A stretch of 62,292 nt of DNA. It comes from Chara braunii (Eukaryota; Streptophyta; Charophyceae; Charales; Characeae). The notes below the pieces were generated by a model. It saw only the letters and a list, made by a program, of their open reading frames with translations, searched no databases and was not told where the DNA came from. Where the stretch lies: contig BFEA01000540.1 in NCBI GenBank assembly GCA_003427395.1, forward strand, positions 516,588 to 578,879. The letters run 5' to 3'. Shown here one piece after another: positions 1 through 12,472 of the stretch. How positions within the stretch are numbered: the first letter of the stretch is position 1; the number at the start of each line of letters is the position of its first letter. Made by a program: the position numbers and the translations under genes.

Positions 1-140
1 TTTTTTTTTTTTTTTCTTTTTTTTTTTTCTTGAAATTCACAGCGTTTGTCTTTTTGTCCCCGTTCGGCCGATCTTGTGAGGAGAAAAGTCGATGGGCCCC
101 GACGGGCCTACGGTAGCTCAGTTGGTGCACCAATGGACTA

Positions 141-304
141 TACCTTCTTCCCATGAATACAACGTACGGTCATTTTAGCTGTATCTAGACTGAAAGATGC
201 CTCAAATACAGCTATAATGTACGGTCATTTTAGCTGTATCTAGACTGAAAGATGCCTCAAATACAGCTATAGTGACCGTACGTTGTATTCGCGGGAAGAA
301 GGTA
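141..304. mobile_element. Palindromic MITE family A, copy 1 (internal duplication)
   Basis: Ends are TACCTTCTTCCC and the inverted GGGAAGAAGGTA. The inner 55-bp unit starting GTACGGTCATTTTAGCTG occurs twice in tandem (164-218 and 219-273), so the element is longer than the usual 111 bp. Confidence 0.75.
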
Positions 305-517
305 CTTGTGAAATGCCGACCCAAGCCCGAACCGAACCGGATGCAATCAAATGATGAACAGAAATAATATCAGTCTGATGTTTAGTTTTTTTTTTTTTTT
401 TTTTTTTCCCGAAAGAGATTTTGCTTCTTTTTTGTTGCCGCGAGCTGCATTTGCTATAACGAGGTGCAGATGACAGGCAGGTGGCACAACTTGTGAACTG
501 CACCTACCTACTTTTAC

Positions 518-628
518 CTACGATGTTCACCCGAATAGAACGCGCTGTCATTGTTGCTGTATTTGGTGCAACGTGTGGTCTAGATACCGCGATAATGATA
601 AGGCATTCTATCTGGATGAAGACGGTAG
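518..628. mobile_element. Palindromic MITE family A, copy 2
   Basis: A 111-bp element from CTACGATGTTCACCCGAAT to GATGAAGACGGTAG. The arms are diverged but still complementary. Confidence 0.75.
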
Positions 629-811
629 AAGTCCTTTTGTGAAAAGGAGGAGATGAAAGGCGCAATGATTACTGGAATAATAAAATAATAAACCTAGAGG
701 CTGGAGGTTATTTATGTAAAAGGGAGAGGGGGTAGAGAATTCAGCCATAGTTTTAGAGCTTTTGTAAGCTCGAGAGCTCAGGAAGAAAAGAGAACACCAG
801 CAATGCTCCGC

Positions 812-885
812 GCCGAATGTGCACAGCTGCTCGCCGAATGTCAAATGCTGCGCCTGGAATGTCAAATGCTGCGTGCTGATGTGCA
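812..885. repeat. 21-bp tandem repeat, about 3.5 units
   Basis: Units begin GCCGAATGT or diverged forms at 812, 833, 854 and 875; the core is AATGTCAAATGCTGCG. Lies in intron sequence. Confidence 0.6.
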
Positions 886-1245
886 GAGACGGAAGTGTAT
901 TTGGATCTCGCGGCCTGAAGTGTTGGACCTCTTTGGGTCGCTTGGGTGGCATTAGAAGCCCACCAAACAATATGTCGTCGAGTCTGCCAGCTTGGTTATT
1001 TTTCGACTGGGCCAAGGGAAAGGGGGGGTGGTGGGGTGGGGAGTGGGGGGGAGGAGGATTTTACCCATCGAGTTGGCTGGCTAGGTGTCACCGACAGCAT
1101 GCTTTCCTTTCAATTAGCTGGCTACCGGCTGGGTGATGGTCTAGTCGCCACCCACACATATTATGCGGAGACTCTATGCCCTGGGCAGGTTCTCCTTTCG
1201 TGTCACTCCTCTGTGTGTGTGTGTGTGTGTGTGTGCACTGTGCAG

Positions 1246-1305
1246 AATGAAAAGGTGTTTTTGAAAATGACCAAGTCCACAGTCTTAACTTGTGCTTGTT
1301 TGTGC
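1246..1305 (+). pseudogene. Degraded tandem copy of helicase exon start
   Basis: TGTGCAG followed by AATGAAAAGGTGTTTTTG and onward copies the first about 60 bases of the true exon at 1322 (AATGAAGAGGTGCTTCTG), including the acceptor AG. Reading from it gives NEKVFLKMTKSTVLTCAC and then runs into an in-frame TGA near 1325, so using this acceptor would truncate the protein. A local duplication of about 76 bp explains it. Confidence 0.75.
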
Positions 1306-1321
1306 ATTGTGCATTGTGCAG

Positions 1322-1546
1322 AATGAAGAGGTGCTTCTGAAAATGGCCAAGTACACAGGCATAACTTGTGCATGCACAGCAGGTGCAGATGATAGAGTCT
1401 CGGCATCGAGGAGGGGGAAGATTACGGATCAGGTAGTCATTGGTACGCCAGGGACACTGAAGCGGTGGATGAGTAAGGATCGCATTCTGGACGCAAGGAG
1501 AATGAAAATTTTGGTCTTCGACGAGGCAGATCACATGCTCGCCACG
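1322..1546 (+). CDS. DBP5: DBP5-like helicase, first visible exon (motif II)
   Basis: The acceptor is GTGCAG before AAT; the donor is ACG|GTATGC. Encodes 75 residues beginning [15 protein letters not shown] and ending [11 protein letters not shown]. Contains the TPGTL segment and the DEAD box (motif II, ATP hydrolysis). The phase is 0 on both sides. The loop between TGIT and the VVIGTPG strand is divergent ([14 protein letters not shown]), which is usual for this family. A degraded copy of its first 60 bases lies just upstream at 1246. Confidence 0.92.
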
Positions 1547-2119
1547 GTATGCTTTTTTTTTGTTTTTGTTTTTTGTTTTTGTGCCCCTGCTCATCTCCTT
1601 CCTTGCAGTTTTATTTTTCCGTCCGAAAAGACTCCTGATAACTGCCGTTGTGTCTTTCTCTTTTCCTTCCTGATAACCTCCGTTCCGTCTTTCTCTTTTC
1701 CTTCTGCCGCTCCCCTCTTTCTCCGTGTTTTATGTGGAGCAGTGGAACCTGTGTTAAACTTTTTTGCCCCCCTCCTTTTCAAGCCTCCCAAGTGGTGAAA
1801 TGCTCTGTTTCCATTGCCATGGTTGATTGATATGAACTCAGCTGCACCGAACTCAGCTGAGTTGAGTTCGGTGCAGCTGGATGGAAACTCAACTGGACAA
1901 ACTCAATTGGATGGAAGTCATCCGAAGTCAAGTGAACTGAACTGGAAGTCAACGAAACTAAACTGAACTGAACTGAACTGTGAGATGTAATCTGGCCCTG
2001 GATTCTCCTTAGGGGAAGCTTTACAGTACTTTCACTGGGTGAGAAAATGGAAAAGAGGAAAGAGGAAAAGTTCTGTTGTCACTCTCTATCTATTCTTCTT
2101 GGATAAGAGGAGGATCCAC

Positions 2120-2210
<91 letters not shown>

Positions 2211-2211
2211 N

Positions 2212-2299
<88 letters not shown>

Positions 2300-3257
2300 G
2301 CATGGAGCCTTTCCATTGGGGGAGATTAACAGTCTGCGGTGGGCGGTTACGTGCTTGAAGGTGCCTTGTAGTGAAGTGGTACAGCCAGGGTTATATAGAC
2401 TTGTCTGATTCATTTTCTTTTTTTTTTTGGTGTGTGTGTGTGACTGGGACTTTTTTCTTTTGTGTGATGCAGGAAGGTTTTCAGGACGACTCTATGCGGA
2501 TTATGAGCATGATTGCGAGACAGTCTCCAAATTACCAGATATTGTTGTTCTCTGCGACGTTCAGTGAGAGAGTGAAGGCCTTTGCTCGCAACAGTGTTCC
2601 AAGAGCAAACGAGGTGATTTTTTCTTCCCCGTCCGAGCGAGAGCTCGTGCCGTATGTCAGACAGAATGTGGCAGGATTTTGCTGGTGGCATGATCTGGAG
2701 AGGGGTGGCCTGATTGTTTGCCATTCTTTTGGAGTCGGTCAAAGCTTTTGTTGGATGCGTTTCTTTGCAATGGGCTTGTGGATGGATTATGAAAATGGAG
2801 CCAGCGAGAAGAATGGAGAAGAAAATGTAGAAAAGACTCGAAAAGAGGCAGAGCATCGGAACCCCTTAGTTCATTGGTTTTGACAAACTTTTTGGACTCT
2901 CATGTCATTTGAGGCAGATTCGGGGTATATCAGTCTTGCACTGCGGTAATTGTGTTCGATATCTCTTTGGGTCGGTTTTCGGTTCGTATCCTTGCCTTAT
3001 AGACGTGCGACATGGGAAGAAGAACAGGTATCGGACCTGGAATTGCTACAGCACAGCCTCCATTTCGTCACTTCGCAGCCTCCATTTTGTCACTTTGCCA
3101 GATTTGTGTTCACTCCGTCCAAAGACTCCCAACCTAGTGACATGGCCTGTGGCCAGATGTCGATCATCGCATTGCTGGACCGTTGTGTGTGTGGTGGATG
3201 TCGAACCACTGCGTGATAGGCTAGCAATAGTGCTTTGCAACATGAAAGATAAAGGCG

Positions 3258-3319
<62 letters not shown>

Positions 3320-4136
3320 GCGGTAATGAATGCTGAGCTAATGTGCTGTTTTGATTGTTGTATTGTTGTGTGTGACAGGTCTTTGTCCCAAAAGAGGATC
3401 TGTCGCTCGATGTTATCAAGCAGTATCGAGTGGTGAGTAGAGGTGGAGGCTAACTAGGAAACATAACTAGGAAACCTAACCAGTAAACCAGGAATGTTTG
3501 CGAGGTGTGCCTGCTGTGTGACTTGCAGGTGGTTTAGTCAGGTGGATGCGGGGCTGCATGTTTGATCAGTGAAAAAGAGATTAGGAGTTCGACTTCCAGT
3601 AGCTTGCCATGCTCTGGAGAGCATGGGAATGTATATAGCCTGGTTATCCAGCGTATGGAGAAAGGAATTGTGATATCTGTTTATTGTGGATGCGCTTCTG
3701 TGAAAGAATAGTCCTCTGTCTCTCTCTCTCTTTCTCTCAGTGTGCGGACGGATGTGTTTTTGGGCAGAGGTGAAATGCTGAGAGGCAGGATAGAACGGGC
3801 TCAAATCAATCATGGTTCCATGGGATGGCACTGGCTTGCATTTCTGTGGACAGGTTGCGATCATCGTTGCAAGGAGAAGATATCTCCCTGCGAAGAAGCA
3901 TTGTTGGAATCAAGGCTCTCGTCTTATGTTGCGGTGATAGGTTAATTAAAAGATATCGTACGAGTGTTGGAGGGCGAACGAACAGAGGCAGCCATAGCAT
4001 CATTCTGAATGGGACATATTTGTGCGTGTGTTGCACACTTGTTGCGCTGGATGGGATTTCTGTGATCATTCCCAACGACCATGTAGGCTTATGAAAGTTG
4101 CTATGCCATGACCATCTTTGCTCTCAAATTTGTTAC

Positions 4137-4199
<63 letters not shown>

Positions 4200-7100
4200 C
4201 TCATATTTGCTATACACAACTCCACACAAATGCATGAGCACACTAGACTGTTTCATCGGACTTTCACCGACTCATCAGGAGAGTGTGTGTTTGTGTGTGT
4301 GCGCGCTTGTGGTGCGCGTGTGTGTGTGTGTGCGTGTGTGGTAGACTTCTTCACCGTAAAGTTTTGGGAACTTTCTACTCACCATGTGTGTGTGTGTGTG
4401 TGTGTGTGGTAAGATTCTGATAACCCTGTTGCACTGTCTGAGAGGTCACATTGCTGAAACATGACCATCTGTGTTATCGACGATGTCACCTTGTGTGTAC
4501 GTTTCTCTCTACCTCGCTTTCTTTTGTTTTTCTGCGTGCGTGCGTGGGTGGGTGTGCATGTGTTTGATGGCCGAGCTCCTGGCTATTTTGGTAGTCATTG
4601 CAACCTGTTAGAATCATGAGGCAAGGGGGGTGGGAGGGGAGCGGGTGGGCCGCGGGGAAGACAGTCGATTACGGGCAAAAACAGTCAGAAACTGATGCCA
4701 CCCGTACATCATTGCGCAAGTAGTAATATGTGTCCAAGAGGACGTTGTCTGGGCTTGGAAGAGCAAGAATCTCTCTCATGTTTGTCTCTATTTTTTTCTC
4801 TGTGCTGGGGCTGGACTTGACAGAGGTGTCCGTCTAGCCAGGGCAGGTTGGATGTTCTGCGGAACAACATTTTCCCTCTGGCAGAGAAGCTGGGACAGAG
4901 TATTATTTTCGTTCGAACAAGAGAGAATGCGAGTTTCCTTCACACCAGGTACCTTTCTCTTCCGTTCCGTTTGGGCGTGTGTGTGAATCACAATGCTTGC
5001 ACATTGACGACAGTCTCTCTGTAGGTCCCTCTGTAGTTTTTTTTTTTTTTTTTTTGGTCGTTTCTCTCTTTGTGAGTCTGGACTCGGGAGTGAACATGAT
5101 CCCCCTCCCCTTCCTGCCCCTCAGCACCCCTCGTACTGCCTTTGCTGGCATTTCTTTTTTATTGGGAAGCGACGAAGACGGGGACTGCATGCATACCCGG
5201 TCCCAGTGCACATCTTCTATGTATACCCTGGAAATGCTCTGTGGGAAGCTTTTGCATGCCCAGTCTGCAGAAGATGGTAGCTGCAAAATGCAGTTATACC
5301 CAGTCTGTGGAAATAATAGGGGTACCCAGTCTGTGCAAATAATGGATATGCCCCGGGCAAATTATTGACCCACCTGGGACCAGAGTTGGCCACAATGGTC
5401 GTCTCTCTCTCTCTCTCTCGCTCATTTTTTTTTTTTTTTTAAGACTAGAGGGGTACGGATGCAAGATGGGCGTTCTCCCTGAGCACATGGTCAGTTCCAT
5501 CTTTTTTTTTTGTACTTTTCTTCACTTTGTAACTAGTTCCATCTTTTTTTTTGGTACTTTTCTTCACTTTTTAACTCCCCATGGATCAGATATTAAACTG
5601 ATCAGAACAGCTACTACGCATGATCTATTTTTAGCCACAAGGCCGAGAATGGTATTGCACTTTCCACCCCCAAACCACCAGTACACGTCCCCAGCCTTTC
5701 TGACAGTGTTTCGCCTATTCCGACAATTTTGCGCCTCGGCCTACTGGATCACAATGGGTGGCGGCGCCAGCCAAAGTAGAAAAAAATGCAATGCGGGCGG
5801 TTTGACAAAGCTTGGCGCTCAGCGGTGCGCCTCCGCGCCCGGTTGTACTGGTGGTTTAAACTTGAAACTTTAAAGTGGGTACTTGCACAATTTCCGCCTT
5901 GTTTTTCCACTTGTTTTCCTCTGTTATGGATGAAAAGCATCATGAGGTCAGGTCTAAAGTGGGTGGATATGCAATTTTCCATATGTGTGGTGATCGTGTA
6001 TTCAAGTACACGGTGAAATGATGTAGACAATTGTTGACTAATTTGGTAATTTGGCCATCTGTTAGTCAGGTTCCCGCCAATGTAAAAGGAGTAGAGTCCC
6101 CGTTGTGGAGGGGCAGGGAACCCAGAGTAACGTTGTCAGTGGAACTGTGCGTGAATAGCTAAGACTACCGTCTTCACCTGAATAGAACGCCGGGTCATTA
6201 TCGCCGCATCTGGACCGAAAGTTGTGCCGAATACAGATGTTATGAACATGATTGTCTGTTGAAATTTTATCAACACTCACTCACAGGAACTCCCGTACAC
6301 GCCCATACATGCACAGAAGGAACCGATGCCCGACAGGCGCGGCGCGTTAACGGGGAAGATGGACTGCCCAATGTTTCCTGAAGTTGATTAAGAAGTCCTC
6401 ACCAAGGAAATTTACCACCCTTCGTAAAAAAGTGTTTCTGTTGCGAGTTAATGAAATGTTTATGCTGTGTTCGTGGCTCTTGCTTCCTCTGTTCAGTCTC
6501 CAGCAGGATGGTCATAGATGTACGTCCATTCAGGGTGGGATGTCGCATGAGGAAAGAGACAGGGTTATTCGAGAATACCGATCTGGCGAGACCAAGGTAT
6601 GCTGTGACTTTTTTTTGTTTTTTGTTTTTTAAGTGAAAAAAATGTATGCTGTTTTAGTGTACATGGTTGTGCTGCTTGCAGCTTAAGTGTGCAAGAATTG
6701 CCGTGTCCGTGTGGTGTTGTGCTGAGCGTGGACGCTACGGCCTCACAGGGGTGGTGTGGATATCATGACCGGTATGGTTCCACTTTTTTTTTTACACCGT
6801 ATTGTGGCCGTAGTGGTTAAACCAGCAGTACTTGGCCCAGGTATGGATTCGAAGCCTGTGCCTGCCGAACGGTAGGCCGGCCCTTGCCGAGGCTGGCACT
6901 ACTGGAAGTACCACAGGTTTTATTTTTTAAATACAGAAAACAAAATGAGAAAAGAGAGAAAATGAACAACATTGTAACAAAAGAAAAAAAAAAGGAGAAA
7001 GTTCGAGAAACACCAAAACATGTGAACTACTTGTTTATAGAAGGAAAGGCCGAAGTTCCTTCTCCATCCCAACGTGCGCGGGGGTGGGGGTGGGGTGGGG

Positions 7101-7154
<54 letters not shown>

Positions 7155-10100
7155 GCGTTTCTTTCAGTGCTGAAATGGGAATGAAACTACCTGCGATTGT
7201 GGGAAGATTCTTTCTCATTTTGCACATCTCTCTGTCTCTCTCTCTGTGCACGCTCATTTTCTTTTTGTATATGTTTTTTGTTATTCTGAGCTTTCAATTT
7301 ATTTTTTTTAATGTTCTATGTTTTTCATCTTTTCTTATTTATGAAATACTCGAACTTGCCCACCGTTCTTGCAGCTACCGGGTGTTGGACTTGGCCGACC
7401 CCCCGACAGCTGCGGAGCGGCCGATATATGGCCCAAGTACTGGTGGTTTTAAGAGACTTGGCCAAGGTCGCCGATTCGAATCCGTGCTTGCACAGTGGAG
7501 GTCCGAGACCCAGATGCACGGATCCATCACTGCTGCTGTGAGAATTATGATATGGTCTGATGACATTTTGCTTTTGAAGTCACATTTTGTAACCTGTGGT
7601 GCCATGCAGATTAATACAGTAGGAGATGGAATTTTATTTTTTTGGATGAAAATCAATGATTGGAGTCCTTTGCCCACCTGTGTGTGCACGCACACATATT
7701 TTCACAATTTTTTTTTTTATTTCCTTTTCCCGATTCTTTTTATCCCTGTTTGAATCAATCAGTTGATCAATGAACCCAGAGTGCGCTGGCATATACGTGT
7801 GTGCACAAACACAAAGGTGCGCACACAAACACGGTTGGAGGGAAACAGCCCGCGGCAGCAGAAACTGCGCATAGATTGTCTTTTTTTTTTTTGTTTTGTT
7901 TTTTGCTCAACTTTGGGGGAAGAAAGAACAATCGCCCGCATTGTGAGAGAAAGAGTTGGGAAGGAAGGAATGAAGCGTAAATGGAGAAGTCTTGAGGTGG
8001 AAGTGTGTGTGAGTGATTATGGACTACCATCTTCGGTCGAATAGAACACCCGTTGTCCGGTCGTTACAGCTGCCTTTGGCACAGTTTCCAGTCCAGATGC
8101 AGCGATGATGATCGGACGTTCTATTCGGGCGAAAACGGTAGTCGGACGAGACCTAGCATATCACTGAACTGTCGGATGTTTCTCCACATTGTCCACAAAA
8201 CAAAAAAGAAAATCGACATACCAGTCTCCGGAAAGTGACCTGGTAGTAGGACGAGACCTACCGTCTTCACCCGAATAGAACACCTGGTCGTTATAGCCGT
8301 ATTCGGTGCACTTTTCAGTCCAGATACAGCTATAATAACCGGGCGTTCTATTCGGGTGAAGACGGTAGCATATCACTGGACGAGACCTAGCATATCAGTG
8401 GATATCACTGGACAGTGACTATTTGGAGAAGTAAACCAAAGAAGGACCTAAGGCCATCTGGACAGTGGCGCAGCTGTTGTTGGGATGCCAGATACACAGG
8501 GTGCTCTGGAATAAAAGAAAAAATTGAAAAGGTATCAGGTCGCTTTCCGGAGACTGGTACGTTGATTTTCCTTTTTGCTCTCTGGAATTCTCAACAAGAC
8601 ATTGATTTATCTGGAGGGCCTTCTTGCAATGAACGTATGTGCCATTTTGCAATGATCTACTACATAGCTAAAACAAATGAATATGCCACATCATCGCCAC
8701 AAGTATCGTGTGAACAAATGAAGATGGCACATCATCGTTGCCCTTCATTCGTGCACAATACGTGTGGCAATGATGTGACATCTTTATTTGTTCGCAATAC
8801 TTGTCACGATGATGTGACATCATCATCGTGCTTCTTTCACTCCGTTTCTCTTATTGGTGATTACAGAGGTTTTCATCTGATTTGACAATGGCATTGTCTG
8901 CCGTGCGCTCCTCTTGCTTGGGCGGTTTTGCAGATCTTAATCTCGACAGATGTGTTGGCGCGCGGTTTCGATCAGGCACAGGTAGGAATGGGAATGGGAC
9001 ACTTTTGAGTAATGGGACACTTTGAAGGAGGTTCGATTTATTTGTTCCATTTGTTTGTACTCTCATCATCTCATGGCATTGCCTGCTTGTTGTTTGTCAG
9101 TCTGTTCCGTGGCGAAGCTGCCTGCCTGGTTGGGGAAAAAAAAACACATCTGTCCTGTCCTGATTTGGAAAGTTGTTCCGTGGGGAAGCTGCCTGCCTGG
9201 TNGAAGCTGCCTGCCTGGTTGGGGAAAAAAAAACACATCTGTCCTGTCCTGATTTGGAAAGTTGTTCCGTGGGGAAGCTGCCTGCCTGGTGCTGCTTGCC
9301 TGGTTGGAAAACATCTGTCCTGTCCTGTCCTGATTTGGAAAGTTCTTGGCCGATTTGGAAATGCTTTTCGCATGGTTTGCAATTTTATTGAAGCCCCGCT
9401 TTTCCGGGTTCGACCCTGTCAATGCTCGTCAAAGGGGAAAGGTTGGGGATGCTGACTTTTAATCCAGGTGGTCGGGGTGGGACACATCCCCGGCAGGCCC
9501 GGACCTAGGCTGGCTGGACACAGCCCAGCCAGGCAGGTCGCTCATGTATCTGAGGGTATCCAAAATCACATCTCCAGAGCCCCATTGGAGAATTTTCAGG
9601 GTTTTCCAAAAGAAACGGCGGGGAAAAGAATGTATGTTGTCCAGAATCGGAATGTGAAAATTTTATTGTTATTTTAATATTTTTTAATTTAAAAAAATGC
9701 GAACTATTTTCGACTTGTCATATTCCTAGAGAAATATAAGACCAAAAAATAGCCTTAAAAAAAAAAACAAAATCTACAAGAATGAATCCACTAAAACAGT
9801 ACAATAAATAAATAACCAAGTGGGCTATATCAGTTGGTCGTACTTGGTACACTTCTGAACTGATGGAAATTGAAATACAGACCTGAGTTTGAATTTAAAA
9901 TTCCAGATGAGTAAAAATAGGAAAACACGGTTTAAATACCACAATTCTAAAAAAGAAAAAAGAGAAAAAAGGAAAGAAGGTACAATATGCCCCTTTAAAT
10001 CTCTATTAGCCCTTTTTGTTACACCACTGAAAGTCCCATCATACCTTTTTGCATTCAACCTCAGACCAGAGGCTCGAATTGACACGATAATGTCTAACTG

Positions 10101-10910
10101 TCCTCCGCTATATAATCGGGAACGATATAAAGAAGATTGACTGGTTCGTGCACAAGGCTGACACACTGAAATTAAGAAATGCTCCGATCGAAGTCAAAAA
10201 AAAAAAACAAAAAAAAAAACAAACGGTTTAGAAAACACGTTAGTCTCCTGAGGTATATGAACAGAAAGTAGGAGACAATCCCACACGATGATACACACGA
10301 GATGTCAGCAATGATCGACACAGCACGTACTTCTCGTTCCCACCAACCAGCTGCCGGAAATATTTCGACTACTGAACAGATTGGAGTAGTTTCATCTACA
10401 TGTGCATGTACACGAGGAAGTGAGTTATACTGAAGTATAAACTCTTCAAAAGCCACCATCGATACCACAACCCAAATGATCCGCCGAACGATCCATCAAC
10501 CTACCGACCGTCTTACGCGGCAAATTCCGATTTGAACTCTCTCGGTCGAAGACGAATGTGTAGTTGGCTTCCAATGTCTCCCTGAGCCTCTTTGCCTTTT
10601 CTGCCTTCTCTCTGGGTCTTCCATGGAAAGTTGTGGCCTGCCATGGAAGCCTGCTAGCGTGCGTGGTTGGAGTTTGCAGGCAGCCTGATTGATCTCTCAC
10701 GACATCCGATGAATGTGTAGTTGGCTTTGAATTTCATCGGGGATATCTTTCTGCCAAAGCATGTGGTGATCTCGCAAGTCCTTTGCTCTGTGTCCTCATC
10801 GTATGCGGATCTATCTATCTATCTGTCGTCGTTTTTTTTATTTTTTTTTATTTTATATATATATATATATTTTTTTTTTATCATAATGCGGATCTATCTA
10901 TCTATCTGCC

Positions 10911-10956
<46 letters not shown>

Positions 10957-12266
10957 CTCTCTCTCTCTCTCTCTCTCTCGACTACCTATCTGGTAAAGTG
11001 CATGTTCTACTCTACTCCTGCTGTGGTGTTGTACTTCCTGCAGGAAGACCAGAAATAAATGACCGATTTCTGCGCTTGGTATTGCATGCTGTGGTCTGAG
11101 CTTTGAAGCATTGACCCACCGAAGGGTCAGCACTTGAATTGCCGCCGATGTGGCGATGACATGAACGTGGGTGGATTGACCCTTTTTTTTTTGGTCACGT
11201 ACAAGACAGAGTAATGTGCATCGCAGGCACAGAGAGGCTGATCGTTAAGATTAACAGTCCTTGTGGACATTGGGGACATCTGTTAAAAAAAATTGGAACG
11301 ATACAGAGAAAAGAGTAATTAGCAAATGCCCCCTGTGCATTCAAGGATATGACACAAGTGAATACAAGAAATGGTCGAAATTTCAAAAAAAAAAGAAAGA
11401 AAAGAAAAAAAAAGAATTCCTTGAAAGCCGTCTTCCACCGAATATAGAAAGTTTGGGTCCTTATCTATTATCGCTGTATTGCAGTTTGAACTGAAAGTTG
11501 CCCCTAGTACCGTTCTTTCCATTTGCGATAAGGACCAAAAACTAGAATGACCGTTCGTTCCATCTTACGGCAAGATGGTAGCGAGCGGTGGGACTGCTGC
11601 GTAACGAATGTTTTCCCTGGAGGTTTCTCTGAAGTTGTGTGGATAGTTCGATGTGGAGAGGGGTTCACGGGAAGAAAATGGAGTTTTGCATGTTTACGGA
11701 CAGCAGAGGTATTTCAAATGGATATGGGCAGCAGAAGTTTTTCAAATTTCAATTCGTGGAGTAAATAGAGGTTTGCAGTTTTACGGAGAGCAGAGGGAGG
11801 TAGTTCAATCCACTCATTTGCGGGAAGATGGTAGTGAGCTCGGTGGGGGAGAAGAAGTTTCTCTGAAGTTGCGATGATGCTCTGCTGTATTGGTAGAGTG
11901 TGCATGACTACCTGGCTTCACCAGATGAGTGGATTGTGGCTTGGAGCAGGCCCTGCTATAGATAGCCCTGCAAGGTCTTCTTATCTATATCTTGTTCCTG
12001 TGACCCTCGGCTTGGAACACTTGCACCCCCCCCTGGAGATGGAGGGGTTTGTGTTCTGTCACCTTTTTTTTTTCTGAGAATGGAGTGCGACTTTGTTTTG
12101 TTTGCCAGGTTACGTTGGTTGTTAATTATGACATTCCGGTGAAAATGGGAACATGGGAACCAGATTATGAACTCTATCTGCACAGGATTGGTCGAAGTGG
12201 CAGGTTCGGCAGAAAAGGTATGCTCTTTATGTCTTTCCGTTCGTCTCTCTCTCTCTCTCTCTCTTC

Positions 12267-12336
<70 letters not shown>

Positions 12337-12381
12337 NNNNNNNNNNNNNNNNNNNNNNNNNNNNNNNNNNNNNNNNNNNNN

Positions 12382-12472
<91 letters not shown>

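Larger units (their letters stand above)
1..1321 (+). other. 5' flank of first visible exon: intron with repeats
   Basis: No helicase N-terminal exon was found here. The stretch holds T-rich starts, two copies of the 111-bp palindrome family, a tRNA-like A-box scrap (about 110-137), four 21-bp units at 812-885, a GT tract at 1212-1234 and a degraded copy of the exon start. Confidence 0.6.
6597..8933 (+). other. Helicase intron 5
   Basis: Contains scraps with family B ends (6822-6850; 7432-7454, GGCCCAAGTACTGGTGGTTT), a tRNA B-box-like GATTCGAATCC at 7474, a GA tract at 7103-7149, two family A MITEs, a larger inverted-repeat element and an AT-rich fold-back at 8674-8823. Confidence 0.65.
8982..12108 (+). 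other. Helicase intron 6
   Basis: 3.1 kb. Contains a triplicated 80-bp-type repeat at 9103-9345 (one N at 9202), a SINE head at 9823, AT-rich sequence, TCTA/AT/T/CT tracts at 10805-10980 and a degenerate family A MITE. A minus-strand open stretch at 10446-10700 is not recognised. Confidence 0.65.

Noticed and set aside
110-137. tRNA gene at the window start
   Set aside because: Only a TAGCTCAGTTGGT A-box scrap is present, cut by the MITE at 141.
2039-2416. Open frames of alternating Cys-Val, Arg-Glu, Ser-Leu or Thr-His
   Set aside because: They are translations of GT/GA/TC/AC microsatellites, here and at 3090-3436, 7027-7257, 12167-12711, 13561-14123, 42592-42898, 51062-51990 and 55716-56057.
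10446-10700. Possible minus-strand exon (84 codons, [20 protein letters not shown])
   Set aside because: Lies within helicase intron 6, has no known domain and no clear splice context; left unassigned.
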